DNA of 44,621 nucleotides from positions 1-44,621 of the forward strand of contig NZ_JABJWH010000011.1 in the NCBI RefSeq assembly GCF_015265435.1, written 5' to 3'. The stretch comes from Alloalcanivorax profundimaris. GTDB lineage: Bacteria > Pseudomonadota > Gammaproteobacteria > Pseudomonadales > Alcanivoracaceae. Of the stretch, positions 1 to 9,816 are shown one piece after another (the first letter of the stretch is position 1; every line of letters starts with the position of its first letter). The translations under genes and the position numbers were made by a program. A model generated the notes under the pieces. It made no database searches, had not been told where the DNA came from, and saw only the letters and a list, made by a program, of their open reading frames with translations.

Positions 1-90
1 CAGGATGTCAAACCGGGAGCCCCCAGGGACGGGTTCACGGCGTTCCCGGAAAGGGGGCCACGCCGAGACGCGGCCCCGATGGAGGGTCCA
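1..90. repeat. Dispersed intergenic repeat, partial copy
   Basis: This stretch shares several blocks with the reverse complement of the intergenic region at 17165-17335. The first 28 bases (1-28) match, and so does the block around 30-75 containing a run of five Gs flanked by CCGGAAA and CCACGCC. The copy at 17.2 kb carries about 110 extra bases between these blocks, so the copy here is internally deleted or an alternative form. It lies just beyond the 3' end of the permease gene. No protein-coding potential is visible. It is probably a non-coding repeat of BIME or MITE type. Confidence 0.6.
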
Positions 91-110
91 TACGTCTAAC
101 GAAAACGAAA

Positions 111-1001
111 TCACCCATGCCCTCGCGCCGTGGGATCCAACGCCGTCCGCATGGACTCCCCCAACGCATTGAACGCCACCGCCGTGACCATGATGATCAG
201 CCCCGGCGCGTACATTTGCTCCGGCACCAGCGACATATACAGATAGCCCCGCGCGATCATGGCGCCCCAGCTCACGTCCGGCGGCTGTACCCCCAGACCC
301 AGGAAGCTGAGGCTGGCCTCCGCCAACAACGCCACCGCCAGCAGCAGCGTGCTCTGCACGATCACTGGCTGAATCGCGTTGGGCAGCACATGCCGCCCCA
401 GCAGCCGCAACGGCGAGGCGCCAAAGCAGCGCGCCGCGTCCACGTACAGCTCCTGACGCACCACCAGCGTCCGGGCGCGGATCAGCCGCGCGATCTGCGG
501 CGCGAACACCAGCCCCACGGAAAACATGGCGTTGGTCAGACCGATGCCCATGGCGCCGGTCACCGCCACCGCCAGAATGATCGCCGGGAACGACAGGAAG
601 GTATCGATCAGGCGGCTGATGGCCACGTCGGTCCAGCCGCCCACGAAGCCGGCGATCAGCCCCAGGGGAATGCCGATCAGCAGCGCCACGGCCACCGCCA
701 GCAAGGCGGCGTACAGGGAATTGGCGCCGCCGTGGATCAGCCGGCTGAGCACATCCCGGCCCAGGTCGTCGGTGCCCAGCCAGTGGGCCGCCGAGGGCCC
801 TTCCAGCATGTGTTCCAGATCCTGATGGGCGGGGTCGTAGGGGGCCACCCAGGGGGCCAGCAGGGCGGTGCCGAGAATCAGCACCAGCACCACCAGGCTC
901 AAGGCGGCGCGCGGGTCGCCACGCAGCCAGCCGAGCGCGCGCCGGGCCAGGCCCGGCTCGTCGGCGGCGGGCGCGGACGGGGAAGAAACGGTGGCGTTCA
1001 T
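111..1001 (-). CDS. ABC transporter permease, DppC/OppC type
   Basis: Inner-membrane permease (296 aa) of a peptide/nickel-class ABC importer. The N-terminal part holds the OppC/DppC signature (LGTDDLGRDVLSRLIHGG near residue 70), followed by about five further hydrophobic segments. A C-terminal EAA-type loop (EASLSFLGLGVQPP, then SWGAMIARG) contacts the ATPases. The chosen ATG at 999-1001 overlaps the stop of the upstream permease gene as ATGA, a typical translational coupling. Longer readings upstream would only be the out-of-frame shadow of that gene. It is the last gene of the five-gene operon and heterodimerises with the product of 998-1954. The substrate cannot be read from the sequence; peptides, opines or nickel chelates are all possible for this family. 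Confidence 0.93.
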   Translation of the reverse strand: MNATVSSPSAPAADEPGLARRALGWLRGDPRAALSLVVLVLILGTALLAPWVAPYDPAHQDLEHMLEGPSAAHWLGTDDLGRDVLSRLIHGGANSLYAALLAVAVALLIGIPLGLIAGFVGGWTDVAISRLIDTFLSFPAIILAVAVTGAMGIGLTNAMFSVGLVFAPQIARLIRARTLVVRQELYVDAARCFGASPLRLLGRHVLPNAIQPVIVQSTLLLAVALLAEASLSFLGLGVQPPDVSWGAMIARGYLYMSLVPEQMYAPGLIIMVTAVAFNALGESMRTALDPTARGHG

Positions 1002-1954
1002 GCGTGAATCCTCGGGTCGAGCACGGTGCAGGCCAGATCGGTGCACAGGTTCACCAGAATCACCGTCACCACCATGGCGAGCACGGCGCCCTGCACCACC
1101 GGGAAGTCGCCCTGCAGCACGGCGTTGACGATGGAACTGCCGATGCCGGGAATGGCGAACACCGCCTCCACCACCACGGTGGCGGCAAGAATCTTGTTGA
1201 ACAGCAGGCCCACCACGGTGAGCAGGTTGACGCTCACGTTCTTGAGGCCGTGCTTCCAGAGAATGCGCGCCGGGCTCAGGCCCTTGGCGTGCAGGGTGCG
1301 CACATGCTGGGAAGACTGGATCTCCACCAGGGAGCCGCGCAGTTGCCGCGCCACCTCGGCGATGCCGTTGGTGCACAGCGCCAGCGCCGGCAGGGTGGCG
1401 TACCAGAGCGCGGCGCTGAAATCCTCCGTCGGCGATACGAAGCCGGTGGCGGGAAACCACTGCAGCCCCAGGGCCAGGAACAGCACCAGGATCATGCCGA
1501 ACCAGAAATTGGGCACCGCCACGCCCAGGGACGCGGCGCCCATGATGGCGCTGTCCAGGGGCGAGCCGGCGCGGGTGGCGGCGAGAATGCCCAGCGGCAC
1601 CCCCACCAGCACCGAGATCAGCACCGCGTAGACGGCGATCAGCAGGGTGTTGGGGAAGGTGCGCGCGATGGTCCGCGCCACCGGCTCGCCGGACAGCAGC
1701 GAGCTGCCCAGTTCACCCTGGGCGGCGTGGCCCAGCCACTGGCCGTACTGCACCAGGAACGGCTGGTTCAGGCCGTAGGCCTCGCGGATCTGTTCGATGC
1801 GTTCCATGGAGGCGTTCTCCCCGGCCAGGGTCACGGCCACGTCGCCGGGGATCAGCTGCATCAGGCAGAACACGATGAAGGTGGCGAGCACCAGGATCGG
1901 CAGGGACTGCAGCAGCCGGGCGCCGACCATGCGCTGTTTGACGCGGTTGGCCAC
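998..1954 (-). CDS. ABC transporter permease, DppB/OppB type
   Basis: Inner-membrane permease, 318 aa, the usual DppB length. An N-terminal transmembrane segment (about residues 10-32) is followed by the family-typical [11 protein letters not shown] region and the [15 protein letters not shown] stretch. Several membrane helices and an EAA loop ([21 protein letters not shown]) lie near residues 265-285. It starts 4 bp after the substrate-binding protein stop and overlaps the next permease by 4 bp, so it is clearly cotranscribed. It would form the translocation channel with the 111-1001 product. The family assignment is firm; the transported substrate is unknown. Confidence 0.93.
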   Translation of the reverse strand: MANRVKQRMVGARLLQSLPILVLATFIVFCLMQLIPGDVAVTLAGENASMERIEQIREAYGLNQPFLVQYGQWLGHAAQGELGSSLLSGEPVARTIARTFPNTLLIAVYAVLISVLVGVPLGILAATRAGSPLDSAIMGAASLGVAVPNFWFGMILVLFLALGLQWFPATGFVSPTEDFSAALWYATLPALALCTNGIAEVARQLRGSLVEIQSSQHVRTLHAKGLSPARILWKHGLKNVSVNLLTVVGLLFNKILAATVVVEAVFAIPGIGSSIVNAVLQGDFPVVQGAVLAMVVTVILVNLCTDLACTVLDPRIHA

Positions 1955-1958
1955 GGGA

Positions 1959-3554
1959 TCAGCCCTCGAGAGTTACATCATTGAACTTGGGTTTGCCGAG
2001 CAGGTTGTTGCGCAGGTTCTTCACCTTGCCGTTGACGGCGACGATGCTTTCCCGGAACGCCAGCGGCACCACCAGGGCGTCCTCCATCACCAGCCGTTGC
2101 ACCTTGGCCAGGGCCTCCTTGCGGGTGGCCAGGTCGTCGCTGCCGCGCGACGCCAGCAAGGCCTCGGTGAAGCCCTCCGGCGGCGCCTTGTCGCCGGCGT
2201 TGAAGTAGGACTCCTGGTTGTACATCAGCGAGTAGCTGAGGCTGGGGTCCGGCCGGCCGGTCCAGGCGGACAACAGCAGATCGCCCTGTTTCTTGGCGAA
2301 GTATTCCGCCGACATGTCGGCGATGGTGCCGGTGCGGAAGCGGCCCTTGATGTTGGCGCGCTCGAACTGCGCCAGCAGCAGCTCCTGCATCTGCACCGAG
2401 GACTGGTCGTTGTAGCCGCGCATATCCAGGGTCACGCCGTCGGCGTAGCCGGCCTCTTTCAGAAGCGCGCGGGCCTTATCCGGATCATGGGGGTACAGCT
2501 CGGCGGTTTGCGCGTCGTAGGCCCAGTGGGATTTGGGCAGATTCATGTAAGCGGCTTCACCGGAGCCGGCCATGGCGCCGCGAATAAAGGCGTCCCGGTC
2601 CACGGCGTAATTCAGGGCCTGGCGCACCCGGCGGTCGGCCAGGGTGTCCCGGGACATGTTCAGGTAGAGCTGATAGCAGTACACGGTGGAACCGATCACG
2701 CCGTTCAGGGTGGGCAGTTTCTCCACCAGCGGTTTCTGCCGGCCGTCCAGGTGGTAGGCCAGGTCCGCCTGGCCGGACATCACCGCGCGCAGGCGGGTGG
2801 CGCTGTCGGTGATGATCGAGAAGGTAATGCCGGCCAGGGCCGGTTTGTCGTCGCGGCGGTAGCCGTCGAACGCGGTCAGGGCGATCTCGCTGCCGTCGTT
2901 CCACTTCTGGAATTTCATGAAGCCGGTGCCCACCGGGGTGCGATCCACCCGGTTGCCGTTGGCCTCGAGCGCCTTGGGCGACACCATCATGCCGGCCCGG
3001 TCGGAGAGGATCAGCGGCAGGGCGGTGTCCGGGTTCTTCAGGTGCAGGGTGACGGTGTGCTCGCCGTTCACCGTGACCTGGTCCACCGAGCCCAGGTCGG
3101 AGCGGATGTTGGAAAATTCCGCCGCGCGGCTGCGATCCAGATTGGTCTTCACCGCCTCGGCGTTGAAGGGCGTGCCATCGTGGAAGGTGACGCCCTGGCG
3201 AAGATGCAGTACCAGGGTTTTCGGGTCGGTGAATTCCCAGCGTTCCGCCAGGCCCGGCTCCGCCTTGAGGCTGTCGAAGTCCCAGGTCACCAGGGTGTCG
3301 TAGATCGGGAACAGGAACACATGGTCGGAGCCGGAGCCGCCGGTGGCCGGGTCCAGGCTGGACGGGTTGGCGTTGGCGCCGACCCGCAACACGGCGCCGC
3401 CGCCCTGGGCCCAGAGCCGGCCCGGCGCGCCGAGCGTGCCGACCGCCAGGGCGCCGGACAGATAACCGAGAAAGGCGCGGCGGGAGACCGCGTGGCCGCC
3501 CACGTTCAGGGTGTCGTGGTCCGGGTGTGGGTGGTGGGGCTCTTTCATGTTCAT
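1959..3554 (-). CDS. ABC transporter substrate-binding protein, family 5 (Tat-exported)
   Basis: Periplasmic solute-binding protein of the peptide/nickel/opine family (SBP_bac_5), 531 aa. The N-terminus has a twin-arginine signal (SRRAFLG at residues 24-30, then a hydrophobic stretch ending near RLWAQ at 46-50), so it is probably exported folded. The mature part shows the typical [13 protein letters not shown] start and the [18 protein letters not shown] motif of this family. The ATG at 3552-3554 is preceded by AGGAGA at 5 nt spacing. It sits between the two ATPase genes and the two permease genes. Tat export is less usual in this family and might reflect a bound cofactor or metal chelate, which is inference. 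Confidence 0.92.
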   Translation of the reverse strand: MNMKEPHHPHPDHDTLNVGGHAVSRRAFLGYLSGALAVGTLGAPGRLWAQGGGAVLRVGANANPSSLDPATGGSGSDHVFLFPIYDTLVTWDFDSLKAEPGLAERWEFTDPKTLVLHLRQGVTFHDGTPFNAEAVKTNLDRSRAAEFSNIRSDLGSVDQVTVNGEHTVTLHLKNPDTALPLILSDRAGMMVSPKALEANGNRVDRTPVGTGFMKFQKWNDGSEIALTAFDGYRRDDKPALAGITFSIITDSATRLRAVMSGQADLAYHLDGRQKPLVEKLPTLNGVIGSTVYCYQLYLNMSRDTLADRRVRQALNYAVDRDAFIRGAMAGSGEAAYMNLPKSHWAYDAQTAELYPHDPDKARALLKEAGYADGVTLDMRGYNDQSSVQMQELLLAQFERANIKGRFRTGTIADMSAEYFAKKQGDLLLSAWTGRPDPSLSYSLMYNQESYFNAGDKAPPEGFTEALLASRGSDDLATRKEALAKVQRLVMEDALVVPLAFRESIVAVNGKVKNLRNNLLGKPKFNDVTLEG

Positions 3555-3599
3555 GGGGCTCTCCTGGAATTTTGTTGTTTTGTTCGGAAAACGGGTGGT

Positions 3600-4589
3600 T
3601 CAGGCGGGGCCGGCGAAATGGCAGGCCACGCGATGGTCTGGTGCCACTTCCCGCCATTCCGGCGCCTGCTCGGCGCAGCGCGTTTCCGCCCGCGGGCAGC
3701 GGGTGCGGAACGGGCAGCCGGACGGCGGATTGAGCGGGCTGGGGATTTCGCCCTGCAGGCGGATGCGGCGGCGGTGGTCACGCTGGTCGCTGGGCAGGGG
3801 CAACGGCTCCGCCGACAGCAGCGCCTGGGTGTAGGGGTGCAGGGGCTGTTCGCACACGGTCCCCGCCGGGCCCTGTTCCATGAGCCGGCCCAGATAGAGC
3901 ACGCCCACCCGGTCGCTGACGTGGGAGACCACGGAGATGTCGTGGGTGATGAAAGCGTAGGTGATGCCGAACTCGTCCTGCAGATCGGCGAACAGGTTGA
4001 GAATGGCGCCGCGAATGGACACGTCCAGGGCCGCCACCACCTCGTCGCAGACGATGAAGCGCGGCCGCAGGGTCAGGGTGCGGGCGATGTTGACGCGCTG
4101 TTTCTGGCCGCCGGACAGCTCGTGGGGGTAGCGCCGGCCGATCCCGGCGGGCAGGCCCACCCTTTCCAGGGCTTCGTCCACCACCCGGCGCCGCTGGCGG
4201 CGGTCGCCGTCGCCGAGGATATCCAGGGGCTCCATCACCGACCGGGCGATGGACATGCGCGGGTTCAAGGCGGCGTGGGGGTCCTGGAAGATGATCTGGT
4301 GGTCACGGCGCTGGCGCCGCCGTTGGGCCCGGTTCAGCGAAGATGGCGCCTGGCCGTCGTAGAACAGGTGCCCGTCGGTGAGCGGCTGCAGGCCGGCCAG
4401 GGCCCGGCCCAGGGTGGTCTTGCCGGAACCGGATTCGCCGATCAGCCCGAAGGTTTCGCCGGGGTGGATGTCGAAGCTCACGTCCTCCACCGCCTTGACG
4501 GTGCCGGCGCGGGTGGGGAAGTGGACGCGCACCCGGTCGGCGCGCACGCCGGCGCCGGTGGCGGTGCGGGGAGTCAGTGGTGCGTTCAT
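3600..4589 (-). CDS. ABC transporter ATP-binding protein, DppF/OppF type
   Basis: Cytoplasmic ATPase (329 aa). Walker A is GESGSGKTT (about residues 52-60), the signature is LSGGQKQR, Walker B is FIVCDEV and the H-loop is ITHD. The C-terminus carries the oligopeptide-transporter extension with a cysteine cluster ([14 protein letters not shown]). Its ATG overlaps the stop of the upstream ATPase gene (4586-4589, ATGA). Together with the 4586-5605 product it would form the heterodimeric motor. Walker B reads DEVVAALD where DEPTSALD is usual; Glu is kept, so activity is expected. Confidence 0.93.
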   Translation of the reverse strand: MNAPLTPRTATGAGVRADRVRVHFPTRAGTVKAVEDVSFDIHPGETFGLIGESGSGKTTLGRALAGLQPLTDGHLFYDGQAPSSLNRAQRRRQRRDHQIIFQDPHAALNPRMSIARSVMEPLDILGDGDRRQRRRVVDEALERVGLPAGIGRRYPHELSGGQKQRVNIARTLTLRPRFIVCDEVVAALDVSIRGAILNLFADLQDEFGITYAFITHDISVVSHVSDRVGVLYLGRLMEQGPAGTVCEQPLHPYTQALLSAEPLPLPSDQRDHRRRIRLQGEIPSPLNPPSGCPFRTRCPRAETRCAEQAPEWREVAPDHRVACHFAGPA

Positions 4590-5605
4590 GGGGTCACCGC
4601 TCCGGGCAGGGTGAGTTCGGCGCCGCGCCAGCAGCGCGCCAGGCGCCCGCCGTCCAGCTCACGCAGGGGCTGGCTTTGTTCGCAGCCGTCGGCGGCGTGC
4701 GGGCAGCGCGCCTGGAAGCGGCAGCCGGAGGGCATCTCCGCCGGCGCCGGCACGCGCCCGGGAATGGATGGCAGCCGGCCGCCCCGCTCACTCAGGCCGG
4801 GCAGGGAACGCAGCAGGCCGGAGGAATACGGGTGGCCCGGGCGCCGCAGCACGCTGTCCACCGGGGCGCTTTCCACCACCTCGCCGGCGTACATGGTGAG
4901 CAGCCGGGAGCAGGTTTCCGCCACCACGCCCAGGTCGTGGGTGATGAACAGCAGGGCGGTGCCGGTGGTGTCGCTGAGCTCGCGCAGCAGGTCGATGATC
5001 TGCGCCTGCACGGTCACGTCCAGGGCGGTGGTGGGTTCGTCGGCGATCACCAGCCGGGGCCGGCAGATCAGCGCCATGGCGATCATCACCCGTTGCCGCA
5101 TGCCGCCGGAAAACTGGTAGGGGTAGTCGTCCAGGCGCTGCCGGGGCGACGGGATGCCCACGTCCTCCAGGGCGGTGATGGCGCGTTCGCGGGCCTCCTT
5201 GCGGCTGACCCGCTCGTGGGCGCGCAGGGTCTCGATGAGTTGCTCGCCCACGGTGAACACCGGGTCCAGGGCGCTCATCGGCTCCTGAAAGATCATGCTG
5301 ATGTCGCGGCCGCGCCGGCGGCGCAATTCCCGGGCCGGCATCTTCAACAGGTCGCGGCCCTGGAACAGGATCTCGCCGCGTACCCGGGCGGTGCGTTCCG
5401 GCAGCAGACCGAGCAGGGCCAGGCCGGTGACGGTCTTGCCGCAGCCGCTTTCGCCGACCACGCCAACCCGCTCGCCATGGCCCACCGTGAACGACACGTC
5501 CCGGGTAATGGCGGTCTCGCCGGCGTCGTGCGCGAACGCGATCTTCAGATTGTTCACCGCCAGCAGGGGCTGGCCGGCGGTACTTTCCTGTTGCTCGTGC
5601 GCCAT
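4586..5605 (-). CDS. ABC transporter ATP-binding protein, DppD/OppD type
   Basis: Cytoplasmic ATPase (339 aa) with Walker [10 protein letters not shown]-loop [12 protein letters not shown], signature FSGGMRQRV, Walker [13 protein letters not shown] and H-loop THD. The C-terminal extension ends in the family cysteine cluster ([15 protein letters not shown]). It is the first gene of the transporter operon, which reads D-F-A-B-C on the minus strand. A 61-bp gap separates it from the TetR gene upstream on the same strand. That gap holds a short GC-rich inverted repeat (GGCC...GGCC around 5636-5652) without a T-tract, so readthrough from tetR is possible. Confidence 0.93.
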   Translation of the reverse strand: MAHEQQESTAGQPLLAVNNLKIAFAHDAGETAITRDVSFTVGHGERVGVVGESGCGKTVTGLALLGLLPERTARVRGEILFQGRDLLKMPARELRRRRGRDISMIFQEPMSALDPVFTVGEQLIETLRAHERVSRKEARERAITALEDVGIPSPRQRLDDYPYQFSGGMRQRVMIAMALICRPRLVIADEPTTALDVTVQAQIIDLLRELSDTTGTALLFITHDLGVVAETCSRLLTMYAGEVVESAPVDSVLRRPGHPYSSGLLRSLPGLSERGGRLPSIPGRVPAPAEMPSGCRFQARCPHAADGCEQSQPLRELDGGRLARCWRGAELTLPGAVTP

Positions 5606-5666
5606 GGTTTATCTCCGTGCCGGCACATCCACGGTCGGCCTCTTCCGGGGCCGAAGGGGATTGTTG

Positions 5667-6302
5667 TTATCGGTTGCCGTAAGCGGCGGTGACGGTGTCG
5701 ATCACCGCCTGATAATGGTCGAGCAGTTTGTTCAGGCCGCTGTGCTGGGTGAGCAGCGAGCCGAAGTACCAGAGCGGGGTGATCAGCATCACCACCTGGC
5801 GCACCGGGGTGTCGGGGCGCAGTTCGCCGTCGCCGATGGCCAGTTTCACGGCGTGGGACACATGGTCCTCGAAGTGCCGCGACATCTCGGAGATGCCTTC
5901 CTGGATGCGCTCCGGAATCAGATGCCGCTCGAAGCGCGCCCGCGCCGACAGGCTCCAGGGGTTACGGCCCCGTTCGTTGTCGTTGAATTCATAGAAGCGA
6001 CGCTCGCAATCCCGGGCCACCAGCCCGATGCGCTCCGCCAGGGTCAGGCCGGGGCGCGCCCAGACGTTCTGGAACTGCTGCTCCAGGTCGTCGAAGGTTT
6101 CCTGGAACACCGCCTCGATCAGCGCCGCCTTGTTGCCGAAGTGGTAATGCAGGTTGGCGCGGGTGGTGTTCACCACCTCGGCGATGTCGCCGTAGCTGAC
6201 GTCGCTGAGCCCGCGCTGGATGAACAGGGCCCGGGCGGCGGCCTTGATCTGGGCCTTCATGGGGGGCTGGCCCAGCTGGGATTTTTTTTCCGGTCGGGCC
6301 AC
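5667..6302 (-). CDS. TetR/AcrR family transcriptional regulator
   Basis: 211-aa repressor-type regulator. The N-terminal helix-turn-helix spans about residues 15-60 (IQRGLSDVSYGDIAEVVNTT, then RANLHYHFGNKAALIEAVFQ). The C-terminal ligand-binding domain is variable and its ligand cannot be guessed. The GTG start at 6302 is chosen because AGGAGG lies 5 nt upstream. Upstream in-frame codons reach only a TTG inside the intergenic region. The gene is divergent from the acyl-CoA carboxylase gene and precedes the ABC transporter operon on the same strand, so it may control either or both. Confidence 0.9.
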   Translation of the reverse strand: MARPEKKSQLGQPPMKAQIKAAARALFIQRGLSDVSYGDIAEVVNTTRANLHYHFGNKAALIEAVFQETFDDLEQQFQNVWARPGLTLAERIGLVARDCERRFYEFNDNERGRNPWSLSARARFERHLIPERIQEGISEMSRHFEDHVSHAVKLAIGDGELRPDTPVRQVVMLITPLWYFGSLLTQHSGLNKLLDHYQAVIDTVTAAYGNR

Positions 6303-6380
6303 GCCGGCCTCCTGATGGTTGAGTGAAACACCGCAAGTGCTGACTAATCTGCAAGTAAATAAAACCCGAGTCAATACTAA

Positions 6381-6410
6381 TTGACGTGCAAGTCAGTATC
6401 TCGCTATCTT
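6381..6410 (+). promoter_or_regulatory. Candidate promoter and TetR operator for the carboxylase gene
   Basis: An imperfect palindrome TTGACGTGCAAGTCAG (6381-6396, centred on TGCA, 12 of 16 positions symmetric) overlaps a plausible -35 box TTGACG. A TATCTT -10 box (6405-6410) follows at 18 nt spacing. Further GCAAGT repeats lie at about 6333 and 6352. The arrangement fits repression of the carboxylase, and perhaps autoregulation, by the divergent TetR protein. Binding is inferred from position and symmetry only. Confidence 0.5.
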
Positions 6411-6452
6411 GCCGCCAAACCGATCACTAAAACGAACAAACCGGACCGCGCC

Positions 6453-9400
6453 ATGACCCGTAAGCTTCTGATCGCCAACCGTGGCGAAATCGCCGTGCGC
6501 ATCGCCCGCGCCGCCGCCGACCTGGACATCGCCACCGTGGCGGTGCACCCCGCCGACGACGAGCGTGCCCTGCACACCCGCGTGGCCGACCAGGCGGTGG
6601 CCCTGGAAGGGCGCGGCGCCGCCGCCTACCTGGACGCCGAGCAGTTGGTGCGGGTGGCCGTGGAAACCGGCTGCGACGCGGTGCACCCCGGCTATGGTTT
6701 TCTCAGCGAGAGCCGGGATTTCGCCGAGCGCTGCCAGCAAGCCGGCCTCACCTTCGTGGGGCCGACCCCGGAGGTGCTGGCCCTGCTCGGTGACAAGGCC
6801 CGCGCCCGGGTGCTCGCCGAGGAATGCCAGGTGCCGGTGGTGCCCGGCACCGGCGCCGACACCACCCTGGAGCAGGCGCGGGCGTTCCGCGACGGCCTGG
6901 GCGCCGACGCCACGGTGATCGTCAAGGCGATCGCCGGCGGCGGCGGGCGTGGCATGCGCATCGTGGGCCCCGGCGACGATCTGGCCGAGGCGTTCAAGCG
7001 CTGCCAGGCGGAAGCCGAGGCCGCGTTCGGCAACGGCGCCCTGTACGTGGAGCGTTTTATCGATCGCGCCCGGCATATCGAGGTGCAGGTGGTGGGTGAC
7101 GGCGGCGAGACGCCGGTGCATCTGTGGGAACGGGAATGCAGCCTGCAGCGCCGCAACCAGAAACTGGTGGAAATCGCGCCGGCGCCGACCCTTTCCGACG
7201 CGACCCGGCAAAAGCTGCTGGACGCCGCCCTGCGGCTGGCGAGCCGGGTCGGCTACCGGAGTCTGGGCACCTTTGAATTCCTGGTGGACGCGGACGAAAG
7301 CCGCTTCGCCTTTATCGAGGCCAACCCGCGCCTGCAGGTGGAGCACACCGTCACCGAGGAAGTCACCGGCGTGGACCTGGTGCAAACGCAATTGAGGATC
7401 GCCGGCGGCGCCTCCCTGGCGGACCTGGGCCTGAGCCGCGACACCGTGCCGGCGCCCGCCGGCTTCGCCGTGCAGCTGCGCATCAACATGGAGACCATGG
7501 ACGCCAGCGGCGAGGCGCGGCCCGCCGGCGGCACCCTGGCCACCTTCGAGCCGCCCTCCGGCCCCGGTGTCCGGGTGGACACCTTCGGTTACCGGGGCTA
7601 CCGCACCAGCCCCCACTACGATTCCCTGCTGGCCAAGCTGATCGTGCACGGCCGCGGTGACTACGCCGCCGCCGTGCGCCGCGCCTACCGCGCCCTGTGC
7701 CAGTTCCGCATCGAGGGCGTGGACACCAACATCGGCTTCCTGCAGAACCTGCTGCGCCGGGACGAGGTGGCGGACAACGCCGTTTACACCCGCTTCGTGG
7801 ACGACCACATGGCGGCGCTGGTGAACGGCGGCGAGCACCCGTCCCTGCACTTCGGCGCGGCCGGCGGCGAGGCGGAATCACAGGGCCCGTCGATCCAGGC
7901 GCCGGCGGGCACCGAAGGCGTACCCACGCCCATGCAGGGCGTGGTGGCGGAGCTGCTGGTGGCCGAGGGCGACAGCGTCCGCGAAGGCCAGCCGGTGGCC
8001 TTCGTGGAGGCCATGAAAATGCAGCACCGGGTGGAGGCGGCCACCAGCGGCACGGTGCGCCAGCTCGCCTTCGCGGTGGGCGACGCGGTGGCCGCCGGCG
8101 ACCCCTTGTTGTTCATCGAGCCCGGCGAGGTGGCGGTGGACGCCGATGCGGAGGAAGAAGACATCGACCTGGACCGCATCCGCCCGGACCTGGCCAAGCT
8201 GCAGGCCCGGGAAGCCCTGCTGCGCGACGAGAACCGCCCGGACGCCGTGGCCAAACGGCGCAAGACCGGCCAGCGCACCGCCCGGGAAAACGTGGCGGCG
8301 GTGGTCGACGAGGACAGCTTCATCGAATACGGCGCCTTCACCTTCGCCGCCCAACGGGCCCGCCGGGAGGTGGACGACCTGATCCACAACACCCCGGCGG
8401 ACGGCATGATCACCGGCATTGGCTCGGTGAACGGCGCGCTGTTCGATGAGACGAAAAGCCGCTGCGCGGTGCTGGCCTACGACTACACCGTGCTGGCCGG
8501 CACCCAGGGCACCATGAACCACAAGAAAACCGACCGCATTCTGCAGGTAGCCGAGCAGCAGAAGCTGCCGGTGATCTTCTTCGCCGAGGGCGGCGGCGGC
8601 CGCCCCGGCGACACCGACAACGCCACCAAGGTGGCCGGCCTGGATGGGCCCAGCTTCCTGCAATACGCCCGCCTCAGCGGGCTGGTGCCGCGCATCGCCG
8701 TGGTGTCCGGCCGCTGCTTTGCCGGCAACGCGGTGCTGGCGGGCACCAGCGACATCCTGATCGCCACCGAGAACGCCTGCATCGGCATGGCCGGCCCGGC
8801 CATGATCGAGGGCGGCGGCCTGGGCGTGTTCAAGCCCGAGGAAGTGGGCCCGGTGTCGGTGCAGCGCGCCAACGGCGTGGTCGACTGCGTGGTGAAGGAC
8901 GAACAGGAAGGCGCCGCCCTGGCGAAAAAACTGATGGGCTACTTCCAGGGCACGGTCACCGACTGGCAGTGCGAGGATCAGCGCTGGCTGCGCCGGGCGG
9001 TCCCGGAAAACCGCCTGCACGCCTACGACATGCGCGAGCTGATCCGCCTGCTGGTGGACACCGACTCCACCGTGGAGCTGCGCCGGGATTTCGCGCCGGG
9101 CATGATCACCGCCTTCGTGCGCGTCGAGGGCCGGCCCCTGGGCCTGATCGCCAACGATCCCAAGGTGCTGGGCGGCGCCATCGACGCCGCCGGCGCCGAC
9201 AAGGCCTCACGCTTCATGCAGCTGTGCGACGCCTTCGGCATTGCGCTGGTGAGCCTGTGCGACACCCCCGGTTTCATGGTCGGCCCGGACGAGGAAAAAA
9301 CCGCCATGGTGCGCCGCACCTGCCGCATGTTCGTCACCGCCGCCAGCCTCACCGTGCCGCTGCTGTCCCTGGTCACCCGCAAGGGCTATGGCCTGGGCGC

Positions 9401-9743
9401 CCAGGGCATGACCGGCGGCTCCTTCCACGCGCCCCTGTTCTGCGCCTCCTGGCCCAGCGGTGAATTCGGCGGCATGGGCCTGGAAGGCGCGGTGAACCTG
9501 GCCTACAAGAAGGAGCTGGACGCCCAGGAAACCCCGGAGCAACGGGAAGCGCTGTTCAAGAAGCTGGTGGACAAGCTCTACGAGCGCGGCGAGGCGTTGA
9601 GCATGGCCGCCGCCCTGGAAATCGACGCGGTCATCGACCCGGCGGACTCCCGCGCCTGGATTCTGCGCGGCCTGCGCGCCACCCCGCCGGGCGGGCTGGA
9701 ACCCATCGCCGGGAAGCGCCGGCCGATGATCGACACCTGGTGA
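6453..9743 (+). CDS. Single-chain biotin-dependent acyl-CoA carboxylase (BC-BCCP-CT)
   Basis: 1096-aa cytoplasmic enzyme expected to carboxylate an acyl-CoA using bicarbonate, ATP and biotin. Residues 1-450 form biotin carboxylase (LLIANRGEIAVRIARAA at the N-terminus, the GGGGRGM ATP-binding loop, and FIEANPRLQVEHTVTEEVTG). Residues about 490-560 form the biotinyl carrier domain with EAMKMQH; Lys522 is the predicted biotin site. Residues about 575-1096 form the carboxyltransferase with both crotonase-like halves (for example ENACIGMAGPAMIEGGGLG, and later GYGLGAQGMTGGS). The ATG at 6453 is chosen because the canonical BC start follows directly. Most bacterial acyl-CoA carboxylases split these domains over two or more proteins. 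Substrate (acetyl-, propionyl- or longer acyl-CoA) is undetermined. Confidence 0.93.
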   Translation: MTRKLLIANRGEIAVRIARAAADLDIATVAVHPADDERALHTRVADQAVALEGRGAAAYLDAEQLVRVAVETGCDAVHPGYGFLSESRDFAERCQQAGLTFVGPTPEVLALLGDKARARVLAEECQVPVVPGTGADTTLEQARAFRDGLGADATVIVKAIAGGGGRGMRIVGPGDDLAEAFKRCQAEAEAAFGNGALYVERFIDRARHIEVQVVGDGGETPVHLWERECSLQRRNQKLVEIAPAPTLSDATRQKLLDAALRLASRVGYRSLGTFEFLVDADESRFAFIEANPRLQVEHTVTEEVTGVDLVQTQLRIAGGASLADLGLSRDTVPAPAGFAVQLRINMETMDASGEARPAGGTLATFEPPSGPGVRVDTFGYRGYRTSPHYDSLLAKLIVHGRGDYAAAVRRAYRALCQFRIEGVDTNIGFLQNLLRRDEVADNAVYTRFVDDHMAALVNGGEHPSLHFGAAGGEAESQGPSIQAPAGTEGVPTPMQGVVAELLVAEGDSVREGQPVAFVEAMKMQHRVEAATSGTVRQLAFAVGDAVAAGDPLLFIEPGEVAVDADAEEEDIDLDRIRPDLAKLQAREALLRDENRPDAVAKRRKTGQRTARENVAAVVDEDSFIEYGAFTFAAQRARREVDDLIHNTPADGMITGIGSVNGALFDETKSRCAVLAYDYTVLAGTQGTMNHKKTDRILQVAEQQKLPVIFFAEGGGGRPGDTDNATKVAGLDGPSFLQYARLSGLVPRIAVVSGRCFAGNAVLAGTSDILIATENACIGMAGPAMIEGGGLGVFKPEEVGPVSVQRANGVVDCVVKDEQEGAALAKKLMGYFQGTVTDWQCEDQRWLRRAVPENRLHAYDMRELIRLLVDTDSTVELRRDFAPGMITAFVRVEGRPLGLIANDPKVLGGAIDAAGADKASRFMQLCDAFGIALVSLCDTPGFMVGPDEEKTAMVRRTCRMFVTAASLTVPLLSLVTRKGYGLGAQGMTGGSFHAPLFCASWPSGEFGGMGLEGAVNLAYKKELDAQETPEQREALFKKLVDKLYERGEALSMAAALEIDAVIDPADSRAWILRGLRATPPGGLEPIAGKRRPMIDTW

Positions 9744-9749
9744 GGCAGT

Positions 9750-9775
9750 GAACAGTTAACAGTGAACAGTTAAGA
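9750..9775 (+). repeat. 7-bp tandem repeat cluster (GTKAACA units)
   Basis: Four consecutive heptamers, GTGAACA, GTTAACA, GTGAACA and GTTAAGA, directly follow the carboxylase stop codon. The same unit occurs at 10793, 10851, 12744 and 12865. No inverted partner is visible at this site. A short REP-like block (GGCTTTAGCCGCGATT, about 9813-9828) follows and reaches into the 3' end of the next gene. Confidence 0.75.
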
Positions 9776-9816
9776 GCGCTTGGGTGGTCGGCGTGTCACC
9801 CGGCTTGGGGGCGGCT

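Noticed and set aside
1797-5120. Plus-strand open frame of over 1100 codons
   Set aside because: It is antisense to the substrate-binding protein, permease and ATPase genes, has His/Gly/Val-rich composition typical of reverse-strand shadows in GC-rich DNA, and shows no domain.
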